From contig JAIUPH010000022.1 in the NCBI GenBank assembly GCA_020161065.1, positions 1 through 64,000 of the forward strand: 64,000 bases of DNA, given 5' to 3'. How positions within the stretch are numbered: position 1 is the stretch's first letter; every line of letters starts with the position of its first letter. This DNA is from Pseudomonadota bacterium (GTDB taxonomy: Bacteria > Pseudomonadota > Gammaproteobacteria > Burkholderiales > Burkholderiaceae_C). The translations under genes were made by a program, and so were the position numbers. The notes under the pieces are model-generated. The model saw only the letters and a program-made list of their open reading frames with translations, was not told the origin of the DNA and did no database searches. Positions 57,241 to 64,000 of this stretch are shown here, piece after piece.

Positions 57241-57246
57241 TACACT
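57241..57246 (+). promoter_or_regulatory. Candidate -10 element for the DUF2946 gene
   Basis: TACACT ends 8 bases before the GTG start at 57255. Back-to-back with the ruvB promoter. Confidence 0.35.
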
Positions 57247-57254
57247 GCACGGCC

Positions 57255-57662
57255 GTGCCCGCCGCCCGCTGTCATCGCCGCCTGAGCACCTGGATCGCGC
57301 TTGCCGCGATGCTGGCCTTTGCGCTGGTGCCGACGCTGTCGCGCGCGCTGGCCTTCGCGGCCGGCAACGGCACGGCCTGGGCCGAGGTCTGCACGCCGCA
57401 AGGCCTGAAGCTGGTGTCGACGGCCGCGGCCGACGCCGATGGCGGCGGCGCGCCGGCATCAGCGCCGGCCCAGGCGCTGTCGCTGGACCCCTGCAGCTTC
57501 TGCTCGCTGGCCGGCGCCGGCCTGGCGCCGCCGCCGGCCGTGCCGCCGCTGGTCAGCCTGCCCTTGCGCGGCGCGGCGCCGCCGCCGCTTTTCCTACAGG
57601 CGCCGCGCACGCTGCACGCCTGGGCCAGCGCACAGCCGCGCGCGCCACCCGTCATCGCCTGA
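57255..57662 (+). CDS. DUF2946 family protein, metal-locus type
   Basis: A 135-residue protein from GTG 57255. It has one N-terminal helix ([22 protein letters not shown]), a central Ala/Gly-rich part and the DUF2946 Cys motif [12 protein letters not shown]. Family members are found next to copper-related TonB receptor genes. The two Cys (C-x2-C) could bind copper. It is followed by the TonB receptor gene after 116 bases, which contain a small hairpin. Confidence 0.8.
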   Translation: MPAARCHRRLSTWIALAAMLAFALVPTLSRALAFAAGNGTAWAEVCTPQGLKLVSTAAADADGGGAPASAPAQALSLDPCSFCSLAGAGLAPPPAVPPLVSLPLRGAAPPPLFLQAPRTLHAWASAQPRAPPVIA

Positions 57663-57683
57663 TCCGCCAAGCCCGATCGCCCC

Positions 57684-57704
57684 GGCGCCTGCACTGAAGG
57701 CGCC
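57684..57704 (+). repeat. Small hairpin between DUF2946 and TonB receptor genes
   Basis: GGCGCC-TGCACTGAA-GGCGCC; no T-run follows. Possible mRNA structure or partial terminator. Confidence 0.45.
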
Positions 57705-57778
57705 CGCGCGGTCGATCCCTTGTCCGTGGCCGGCCGCCCCATGCGCTTCGTGGGCCGCCGGCGATCAGGAGACTTCCC

Positions 57779-59962
57779 GTGCATTCCTTTCAGCGTGTCT
57801 GGTGCGCGCTGGCGCCGCTGGCGCTGGCCGCCCAGGCTCAAGCCCAGACCCAGGAACCCCCGCCGTCGGCCGCCGCGCCGACGGTCACCGTCACCGCCGC
57901 CCGCGGCACGCGGCTGCAAGACCTCGACGTCAGCACCACCGTGCTGCGGCGCGAGCAGATCGAGCAGGCGCCCGAGACCACGGTCGAGCAGATCGTCAAC
58001 CGCATCCCCGGCGTGTTCGCGCTCAACCAGCCTTCGGGCCAGTTGCATCCCACCTCGCAGGTCTTCAGCATCCGCGGCTTCGGCACCACCACCAACGTCA
58101 ACACGCTGCTGATGGTCGACGGCGTGCCAGCCAACGACCCCTACTTCCGCACCATCGACTGGCGGCAGATCCCGAAAGAAGCGATCGAACGCATCGAGGT
58201 CATCCGCGGCGGCGGCGCCTCCAGCCTGTGGGGCAACCTGGCAATGGGCGGCATCGTCAACATCGTCACCCGCGACCCCGTCGGCGGCGAGCGGCGCGTC
58301 AGCCTCAGCGCCGGCAGCTTCGGCACCTGGTCGGCCGACGCCGGCCTCACGCTGCTGGCCACCGAGACGCTGCGCCTGGGCCTGCTGGCCGGCGCCTCGG
58401 GCAGCGACGGCGACCCGCCCACGCCGGAGGCCTACCGCAACCCGCGCATGGCGCCCACCGCCTCGCGCTCCGACGACCTGCAGCTCAGCGCCGTCTTCAC
58501 GCCCGCCGCCGACGCGCGCTACGACGCCCGGCTGTCGGCGCACCGCGCGCGCGAATCGTCGCTGGTGTGGGACCTCGCGCACAACGCGTGGAGCAGCTAC
58601 AAGCTCAGCGCCGGCGCCAGCTGGCGGCTGGCGGCGCCGGGCAGCAGCGTCAACGCCAACGCCTGGCTCGGACGCTCGGCGATGGACACCACCAACGCCG
58701 GCCAGAGCCCCGCCTACAGCAACGCCGCGCCGGCCGCCGCCGTGCCCTACGTGTCGCAGATCGAGGCCGCGCGCTACCGCCACGCCGGCGGCTCGGTCTT
58801 CCTGCAGACGCGGCTGGGGCCGGTCAGCGACCTCAAGATCGGCGTCGACGCGCGCCGCATCGCGGCCGACGACGATCTCGCGCTGTACGGCCCCAGCGCG
58901 CAGACCGCGGCCATCGTCGCGCGCGGCGAGCACCGCTTCCTGGGCGTCTTCGCGCAAGGCAGCTGGCGGCCGCTGGACGAGGTGCCGCTGGAGCTGACGA
59001 TCGGCCTGCGCCAGGACCTGTGGCAGGCGCGCGCGGCCAGCGTCGACGGCCGCATCATCAGCAACGGCAGCACGCTGGCCAACCCCGTGCCCGACACCTC
59101 GACGCAGCGCTTCGACCCGCGGCTGGGCTTGAAGTACACCGTCGACGAGCACTGGGCACTGCGCGCCGCCGCCTACCGCAACTTCGCCGCGCCGGGCATG
59201 AACCAGATGTACCGCAGCTTCGTCAGCGGCAGCAGCTACACCGCCACCAGCCCGGCGCTCAAAGCGCAGACCAACGTCGGCGCCGAGATCGGCTGGGACT
59301 TCCAGCGCCCCGGGCTCAGCGTCTCGTTCACGGCCTACGACAACCGGTTGGACGACTTCATCGAATTCGCGCCGCTGTGCACCACGGCCGCCACCTGCAA
59401 CCCGCTGATCGCCGGCAGCGGGCTGGCCGCCGGCAGCGTGACGCGCGTGAACCAGTACGTCAACGCCGGCCGCGCGCGGCTGCGCGGCGCCGAGCTGCTG
59501 GGCCGCTGGCAGGCGACGCCCGAGCTGGCCATCGACGGCGGCGTCTCGCGCACCAGCGCCTACCTGACGAATTCAGCGTACACGACGCCGGCCGCGACGC
59601 CGCCCGACCCGGTGGGCAAGCAGCTCGGCCAGGTGCCGCCGTGGACCGCCAACCTCGGCCTGCAATGGCGCTTGGCGCCGGGTCTCACGCTGTCGCTGCA
59701 GGGCAAGGCCTTCCCGCCGTACTGGAACAACACCGCGCACACCCAGCGCAACGACGGTGCCGCGCTGCTGGACGTCGGCCTGAACTGGACGCTGCGCTCC
59801 GGCCTCGCGCTGTGGGCCAGCGTGCAGAACCTCGGCGACCGCCGCTATTACGACCAGGGCTTGACGGTGACGACCATCGAAGGCGGCACCGTCGCCACCA
59901 GCAGCATCCCGGCGCTGGGCCCGCGGCGCACGCTGACCGCCGGGCTACGGCAGCTGTTTTGA
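57779..59962 (+). CDS. TonB-dependent outer membrane receptor, probable copper type
   Basis: A 727-residue receptor from GTG 57779, which has AGGAG 7 bases upstream. The signal peptide ends AQAQAQ. The TonB box-like TVTVTAARG leads into the plug (EQIVNRIPGVFALNQPSG, FSIRGFG, VDGVPANDPYF, IEVIRGGGASSLWGNLAMGGIVNI) and a 22-strand barrel ending in RTLTAGLRQLF. The substrate is not certain; position between DUF2946 and PCuAC/TlpA genes suggests copper or a copper complex. Confidence 0.87.
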   Translation: MHSFQRVWCALAPLALAAQAQAQTQEPPPSAAAPTVTVTAARGTRLQDLDVSTTVLRREQIEQAPETTVEQIVNRIPGVFALNQPSGQLHPTSQVFSIRGFGTTTNVNTLLMVDGVPANDPYFRTIDWRQIPKEAIERIEVIRGGGASSLWGNLAMGGIVNIVTRDPVGGERRVSLSAGSFGTWSADAGLTLLATETLRLGLLAGASGSDGDPPTPEAYRNPRMAPTASRSDDLQLSAVFTPAADARYDARLSAHRARESSLVWDLAHNAWSSYKLSAGASWRLAAPGSSVNANAWLGRSAMDTTNAGQSPAYSNAAPAAAVPYVSQIEAARYRHAGGSVFLQTRLGPVSDLKIGVDARRIAADDDLALYGPSAQTAAIVARGEHRFLGVFAQGSWRPLDEVPLELTIGLRQDLWQARAASVDGRIISNGSTLANPVPDTSTQRFDPRLGLKYTVDEHWALRAAAYRNFAAPGMNQMYRSFVSGSSYTATSPALKAQTNVGAEIGWDFQRPGLSVSFTAYDNRLDDFIEFAPLCTTAATCNPLIAGSGLAAGSVTRVNQYVNAGRARLRGAELLGRWQATPELAIDGGVSRTSAYLTNSAYTTPAATPPDPVGKQLGQVPPWTANLGLQWRLAPGLTLSLQGKAFPPYWNNTAHTQRNDGAALLDVGLNWTLRSGLALWASVQNLGDRRYYDQGLTVTTIEGGTVATSSIPALGPRRTLTAGLRQLF

Positions 59963-59976
59963 CACGGAGGACGACC

Positions 59977-61290
59977 ATGCACCGGATCCTCATGCGTAGC
60001 GGGTTATGCAGGAGCCTCGTGCGGGCCGCCGCCTTCGGCCTGCTCGGCCTGCTCGGCGCCGCGTCCGCCGCGCTGGCGCAAGGCCATGGCGCGGCGTATG
60101 CCGCGATGTCGCCGTTCCAATGTGCCGGCAACGGCCTCGATTGCGCCACCGCGGCCACGCCGGCGTGGGGGCCAGACGGCGCGCTGTGGCTGGCCTGGGT
60201 GGCCAACGGCGACGTGGTCGTCGCGCGCTCGCCCGACGGCAGCGGCGCGGTGCAGCGCCCGGTCGTCGTCGGCCGCTACGGCGCTTTTGCCGACATCGGG
60301 CCCGATGCGCGGCCGCAGATCGTGGTCGGCGCCGGCGGCCGCGTGATCGTCGCTTTCGGCGTGTTCAAGGACGAGCAGTGGAACGCCCGCGTGCTGGTGG
60401 CGACGTCGGACGACGGCGGCGCCAGCTTCGCCGCGCCGCGCCCGGTGTCCGACGACGACGCCAGCCAGCGCTTCCCGGCGCTGGCATTGGCGAGCGACGG
60501 CGCGCTGTTCATCGCCTGGGTCGACAAGCGGCTGGTCGCCGCCGCGGCGCGCCAGGGCCGCCGCGTGGCCGGCGCGGCAATCGCCTACGCCTGGTCGGCC
60601 GACGGCGGCGAGCACTTCGGCCCGGCGCGCATCGCGCATGCCAGCAGTTGCGAATGCTGCCGCATCGGCGCCGCGCTGCCGGCCGTCGGGCACCCGGTGC
60701 TGGTGTTCCGCGACCTCGCCGCGCCCGGCGTGCGCGACCATGCGCTGCTGGCCTTCGCGGCCGCCGACGAGCCCGGCCCGCTGCGCCGCGTGGCGGTCGA
60801 CGACTGGCAGATCGACGCCTGCCCGCACCACGGCCCGGCGCTGGCCGTCGGCCCGCAAGGCCTGCTGCACGTGGCCTGGTACACGCAGGGCCGGCGCCGC
60901 CAGGGCGTGTTCTACGCCCGCTCCGCCGACGGCGGGCGCCGCTTCAGCGCGCCGATGCGCCTGGGCCGCGCGGAAGATGGCACCGGCCGCCCGGCCGTGC
61001 TGGCGCGCGCGGGCAGACCGGCCGCGCTGGCGCGCGCGGGCAGACCAGCCGTGCTGGCGCGCGGCGTCGACGTGTGGCTGGCCTGGAAGTCGTTCGACGG
61101 CCAGCGCAGTACCGTGTTCGTCCAGCGCTCGCGCGATGCCGGCCGCACCTGGGCGGCGCCGCAGGCGCGGCTGGCCAGCGCCGGCTACAGCGACCACCCG
61201 CTGCTGGGCTGGCGCGGCGACGCGCCGATGCTGAGCTGGCTGACGCACGACGAAGGCCTGCGCCTGCAAGACCTGAGGAGCGCCCCATGA
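59977..61290 (+). CDS. Exported Cys-containing beta-propeller (BNR/sialidase-like)
   Basis: A 437-residue protein. A signal peptide (LLGLLGAASAALAQG) is followed by a sialidase-fold propeller with Asp-box repeats (SDDGGASF, SADGGEHF, SADGGRRF, SRDAGRTW). Unusual for sialidases are the motif C-E-C-C at residues 225-228 and C-P-H-H-G at 282-286. These are candidate metal-binding or disulphide sites. Residues 337-363 are a triple repeat of GRPA-x-LARA. It starts 14 bases after the TonB receptor stop and overlaps the next gene by four bases. True sialidase activity is unlikely since no catalytic Arg triad or Tyr is apparent. Confidence 0.78.
   Translation: MHRILMRSGLCRSLVRAAAFGLLGLLGAASAALAQGHGAAYAAMSPFQCAGNGLDCATAATPAWGPDGALWLAWVANGDVVVARSPDGSGAVQRPVVVGRYGAFADIGPDARPQIVVGAGGRVIVAFGVFKDEQWNARVLVATSDDGGASFAAPRPVSDDDASQRFPALALASDGALFIAWVDKRLVAAAARQGRRVAGAAIAYAWSADGGEHFGPARIAHASSCECCRIGAALPAVGHPVLVFRDLAAPGVRDHALLAFAAADEPGPLRRVAVDDWQIDACPHHGPALAVGPQGLLHVAWYTQGRRRQGVFYARSADGGRRFSAPMRLGRAEDGTGRPAVLARAGRPAALARAGRPAVLARGVDVWLAWKSFDGQRSTVFVQRSRDAGRTWAAPQARLASAGYSDHPLLGWRGDAPMLSWLTHDEGLRLQDLRSAP
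60985..61065 (+). repeat. Three tandem 27-bp units coding for GRPA-x-LARA
   Basis: Three in-frame units of 27 bases inside the propeller gene, differing by a few bases. They would form a flexible insert and could vary in copy number between strains. Confidence 0.85.
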
Positions 61291-61778
61291 AGCGCCGTGA
61301 CGTGCTGCGGCTGGCGCCCGCGCTCGCCGCCGCGCTGCTGCCGGGCGCCGGCCACGCCGCCACCGAGCTGCTGACGCTGGAACTGAGCGGATGGCCGGCC
61401 TTGCGCCGCTCGCTGGCAGGGCGGCGCGCCATCGTCCACCTGTGGGGGCTGAGCTGCGCGCCCTGCATCGACGAGCTGTCGCGCTGGGCCGCCTTCATCG
61501 CGCGCCAGCCGCAGGCGCGCGTGGTGATGATCGAGGTCGAGCCGGCCGACCCGGCGCGCATCCTGGCCACGCTGCGCCGCGCCGGCATCGCGCTCGGCGT
61601 CAGCGCCGGACACCACTACGCCGTGCAAGGCTTTCCCGACGAACGCTGGCGTTATTCGATCGACCCGAGCTGGGGCGGCGAACTGCCGCGCACGCTGTTG
61701 CTGGAGGCCGCCGGCGCCATGCGCGCCTTCAGCGGCACGACCGACTTCGCGGCGCTGCAGCGCTGGCTGCAGCGCTGA
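61287..61778 (+). CDS. TlpA-like thioredoxin-fold protein, periplasmic
   Basis: A 163-residue protein with a Tat- or Sec-like signal (MKRRDVLRLAPALAAALLPGAGHA). The redox motif is WGLSCAPCIDEL (C-A-P-C), typical of TlpA/ResA, and the rest follows the thioredoxin fold (RVVMIEVEPADPARI, ELPRTLLLEAAG). It could reduce the Cys of the propeller or of copper centres. Its ATG overlaps the preceding stop (ATGA). Confidence 0.86.
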   Translation: MKRRDVLRLAPALAAALLPGAGHAATELLTLELSGWPALRRSLAGRRAIVHLWGLSCAPCIDELSRWAAFIARQPQARVVMIEVEPADPARILATLRRAGIALGVSAGHHYAVQGFPDERWRYSIDPSWGGELPRTLLLEAAGAMRAFSGTTDFAALQRWLQR

Positions 61779-61875
61779 CCATGAGAACTGCGTAACCTGT
61801 TGCTTGAAGGGTGCTGCGGCAGCTTGCAGGCCTGCCCGCCCCCACCCGAACCCGCCTGCTGCGAAAGACCAAGCC

Positions 61876-62337
61876 ATGACCCCGATCCGACTCATCGCCG
61901 CCGCGCTGGCCCTGACGGCGGCCGCCGCCGCGCAGGCGCAGACCACCGTCAAGGACGCCTGGGTGCGCGGCACCGTCGCCCAGCAAAAGGCCACCGGGCT
62001 GTTCGCGCAGATCACTTCCGCGCAGGGCGGCAAGCTGGTGGCCGTGCGCTCGGCAGTGGCCGGCGTCGCCGAGATCCACGAGATGTCGATGGACGGCAAC
62101 GTGATGAAGATGCGCGCGCTCAGCGGCGGGCTGGAGCTGCCGGCGGGCAAGGCCGTGGAACTCAAGCCCGGCGGCTACCACGTGATGCTGCTCGACCTGA
62201 AGCAGCCGCTGAAGGAAGGCGACAGCGTGCCGGTGACGCTGGTCGTCGAAGGCAAGGACGGCAAGCAGGAGACAATCGAGCTGAAGGCGCCGGTCAAGGC
62301 GCTGAAGACGCCGGCCGGCGAGTCCCACAAGCACTGA
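61876..62337 (+). CDS. PCuAC family periplasmic copper chaperone
   Basis: A 153-residue protein. The signal peptide ends AAAAAQAQ. Copper ligands follow the PCuAC pattern: IHEMSMDGNVMKMRAL then GGYHVMLLDL, giving the H-x10-M-x21-H-x-M type arrangement. A C-terminal His-containing tail (GESHKH) may add ligands. It delivers Cu(I), usually to cytochrome oxidase CuA. It follows the TlpA-like gene after 97 bases. Confidence 0.92.
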   Translation: MTPIRLIAAALALTAAAAAQAQTTVKDAWVRGTVAQQKATGLFAQITSAQGGKLVAVRSAVAGVAEIHEMSMDGNVMKMRALSGGLELPAGKAVELKPGGYHVMLLDLKQPLKEGDSVPVTLVVEGKDGKQETIELKAPVKALKTPAGESHKH

Positions 62338-62349
62338 AGCCTTCGCACC

Positions 62350-63153
62350 ATGGCCCTGCAAGCCCTCCAGCTGAACATCGACGACGGCGTGGCCACGCTC
62401 ACGCTGGACCGCCCCGACGCGCGCAACGCGCTGTCGCCCACGATGAAGGACGAGCTGGCCGCGGTGGTGCCGCAGCTGGCCGCCGACGCCGCGGTGCGCG
62501 CCGTGGTGCTGACCGGCGCCGGCGGCGTGTTCTGCGCCGGCGGCGACCTGCGCGGCATGGAAGCCGCGCGCGAGCAGATGACGGTGGAAGGCTGGCGCGA
62601 GCGCATGCGCGCGGTGCAGCCCTGGATCCGCGCGCTGGTCGAGCTGGACAAGCCGCTCGTCGCCGCCGTCGACGGCGCCGCCTACGGCGCCGGCTTCAGC
62701 CTGGCGCTGATGGCCGACTTCGTGCTGGCCAGCCCGCGCGCGCGCTTTTGCATGAGCTTCATGCGCGTGGGCCTAGTGCCCGACTTCGCGGCGCTGTACA
62801 CGCTGCCGCGCGTGGTGGGCGTGCAGCGCGCGCGCGAGCTGATGCTGTCGGCGCGCGAGGTGGCGGCGGCCGAGGCGCTGCAGCTCGGCATCGCGATGGA
62901 AGTGCTGCCCGCCGAAGCGTTGCTGCCGCGCGCCCAGGCGCTGGCGCGCAGCTTCTGCGGCGCCTCGCCGCTGGCGGTGGCGCTGGTCAAGGACGCGCTG
63001 GGCATGAGCCTGGCGACCGATCTGCGCAGCACGCTGGCCACCGAGGCCGCCGACCAGGCGCTGTGCTTCGAGACCGAGGCCCACCGCGGCGCCGTGCGCC
63101 GCTTCCTGGACAAGCAGCCGGCGGCGTTCCAGTTCCCGGCGGCAAAGGGCTGA
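62350..63153 (+). CDS. Enoyl-CoA hydratase/isomerase family protein
   Basis: A 267-residue crotonase-fold enzyme. It has LTLDRPDARNALSPTM, the oxyanion-hole GAGGVFCAGGDLRGM, and AAVDGAAYGAGFSLALMADFVLAS. The later MSFMRVGLVPDFAALYTLPRVVG has Asp where hydratases have Glu, as in the PaaG isomerase group. It starts 12 bases after the PCuAC gene and may be transcribed with it, although its role is separate. Confidence 0.9.
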   Translation: MALQALQLNIDDGVATLTLDRPDARNALSPTMKDELAAVVPQLAADAAVRAVVLTGAGGVFCAGGDLRGMEAAREQMTVEGWRERMRAVQPWIRALVELDKPLVAAVDGAAYGAGFSLALMADFVLASPRARFCMSFMRVGLVPDFAALYTLPRVVGVQRARELMLSAREVAAAEALQLGIAMEVLPAEALLPRAQALARSFCGASPLAVALVKDALGMSLATDLRSTLATEAADQALCFETEAHRGAVRRFLDKQPAAFQFPAAKG

Positions 63154-63155
63154 TC

Positions 63156-63173
63156 GGGCGCGGCGTTGCGCCC
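63156..63173. repeat. Hairpin between convergent genes
   Basis: GGGCGC-GGCGTT-GCGCCC in the gap between the enoyl-CoA hydratase and aceK ends. No T-run; possible weak bidirectional terminator. Confidence 0.4.
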
Positions 63174-63176
63174 GCG

Positions 63177-64000
63177 TCAATCCGCCGCTGCTTCGGCCGC
63201 GGGGGCGGCAGTGGCAGCAGCGGCCGCGTTGGCCAGGTCCACGCGCGGCGGCGCGAAGCGCTTGCCGGGGTCGTAGGGGAACACGTCGTGCACGTGGCCG
63301 GCCTTGATGCGGTCTTTGTGGGTCTGCCAGAAGCCGGCGTCCAGCAGTTCGGCGTGGTGCTTCATGAAGACCTCGCGCACGCCCGGGTTGCCCAGCAGGA
63401 AGGGGCCGAAGGTCTCGGGGAACACGTCCTTGGGGCCGACGTGGTACCAGATCTCGCCTGACATCTCTTCCTCTTCGGTGCGCGGCTCGGGCACGCGGCG
63501 GAAGTTGCAGTCGGTGATGTACTCGATCTCGTCGTAGTCGTAGAACACCACCTTGCCGTGGCGGGTGACGCCGAAGTTCTTCCACAGCATGTCGCCGGGG
63601 AAGATGTTGGCGGCCACCAGGTCCTTGATGGCGTTGCCGTACTCGACCACCGCACGCTCGATGGCGCCGCCGTCACCCTGCTCGCTGGCGTCCTGCAGGT
63701 AGATGTTCAGCGGGATCATGCGCCGCTCGATGTAGAGGTGGCGGATGACGATGCGGTCGCCGTCCTCCTCGACCTGGCTGCCGCAGAACTGCTTGAGCTC
63801 GGCGATCAGCTCGTCCTCGAAGCGGTGGCGCGGAAAGGCCACGTTGCTGTACTCCAGCGTGTCGGCCATGCGCCCGACGCGGTCGTGCTGCTTGACGAGC
63901 AGGTACTTGCCCTTGATCTGCTCGCGCGTGGTGTCCTTCTGCGGCGGGTAGTAGTCCTTGATGACCTTGAAGACGTACGGATAACTCGGCAGATCAAACA
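63177..64000 (-). CDS. aceK: Isocitrate dehydrogenase kinase/phosphatase, C-terminal part (5' end outside window)
   Basis: The minus-strand frame is open to the window edge. It encodes the AceK catalytic C-terminus: [70 protein letters not shown] with the kinase DxxxxN residues, [18 protein letters not shown], and [16 protein letters not shown]. It ends with an Ala-rich tail. AceK switches isocitrate dehydrogenase between active and phosphorylated forms to route carbon to the glyoxylate bypass. Confidence 0.97.
   Translation of the reverse strand, partial: FDLPSYPYVFKVIKDYYPPQKDTTREQIKGKYLLVKQHDRVGRMADTLEYSNVAFPRHRFEDELIAELKQFCGSQVEEDGDRIVIRHLYIERRMIPLNIYLQDASEQGDGGAIERAVVEYGNAIKDLVAANIFPGDMLWKNFGVTRHGKVVFYDYDEIEYITDCNFRRVPEPRTEEEEMSGEIWYHVGPKDVFPETFGPFLLGNPGVREVFMKHHAELLDAGFWQTHKDRIKAGHVHDVFPYDPGKRFAPPRVDLANAAAAATAAPAAEAAAD

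Noticed and set aside
57439-61290. A single 1283-codon plus-strand frame over the DUF2946, TonB and propeller genes
   Set aside because: Only the part from 59977 has a signal peptide and propeller motifs; the earlier part is an out-of-frame reading of the TonB receptor gene.

Overview
The window is a GC-rich chromosomal segment with dense gene packing and frequent 4-bp start/stop overlaps. Gene content (hemB/hemJ, PilE-FimT-PilV-PilW-PilX-PilY1 minor pilins, a PEP-CTERM protein, DUF1840, aceK, type VI secretion DUF2169/DUF4150 genes) points to a betaproteobacterium of the order Burkholderiales, probably near Rubrivivax, Leptothrix or Roseateles. That placement is inferred from gene content; no rRNA gene is present.

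Layout. (1) 1-7461: tail of a type VI secretion (T6SS) vgrG, then DUF2169 chaperone, DUF4150 PAAR-like protein, a probable GIY-YIG nuclease effector, a run of unrelated immunity-type genes (Imm26-like, DUF4259, a DUF3396 remnant and a DUF3396 gene broken by one missing base), an unrecognised gene and a ketosynthase-fold gene. This is the most accessory part; base composition falls around the toxin and immunity genes. (2) 7571-14122: a GntR regulator and a complete polar amino acid ABC importer, followed in the same direction by an aminotransferase class IV-like protein without the expected PLP lysine, an SDR and an acyl-CoA dehydrogenase. (3) 14153-18028: DUF2868 and DUF3482 GTPase genes separated by a PEP-CTERM gene with its own sigma-54 promoter, two upstream dyads and a terminator. 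(4) 18025-26582: osmoadaptation block, trkA-trkH, a GH15 enzyme, a membrane-anchored trehalose-6-phosphate synthase with a sensor-like N-terminus, otsB and a MarR regulator. (5) 26595-33993: mixed metabolism and transport, hemB and hemJ divergent around a candidate structured RNA. (6) 34034-40051: PBP5-type carboxypeptidase, D-aminoacylase, D-amino-acid transaminase, DUF493, Sel1 protein, YbeY and PhoH. (7) 40051-48753: NarX-type kinase and NarL-type regulator, thiolase, HD-GYP and GGDEF/EAL proteins, DUF1840, histidine phosphatase and a 45-residue membrane protein. (8) 48877-55171: minor pilin operon. (9) 55484-64000: exported protein, ruvB, a probable copper-handling operon (DUF2946, TonB receptor, Cys-rich beta-propeller, thioredoxin-like protein, PCuAC chaperone), an enoyl-CoA hydratase and the 3' part of aceK.

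The stretches that best repay follow-up are the T6SS effector/immunity array, the sensor-fused trehalose synthase, the sigma-54-driven PEP-CTERM gene, the hemB-hemJ intergenic RNA candidate, the lysine-less class IV protein and the copper-type operon with its Cys-containing propeller. Several genes carry a -10-like hexamer 6-8 nt before the start codon, suggesting leaderless transcripts.
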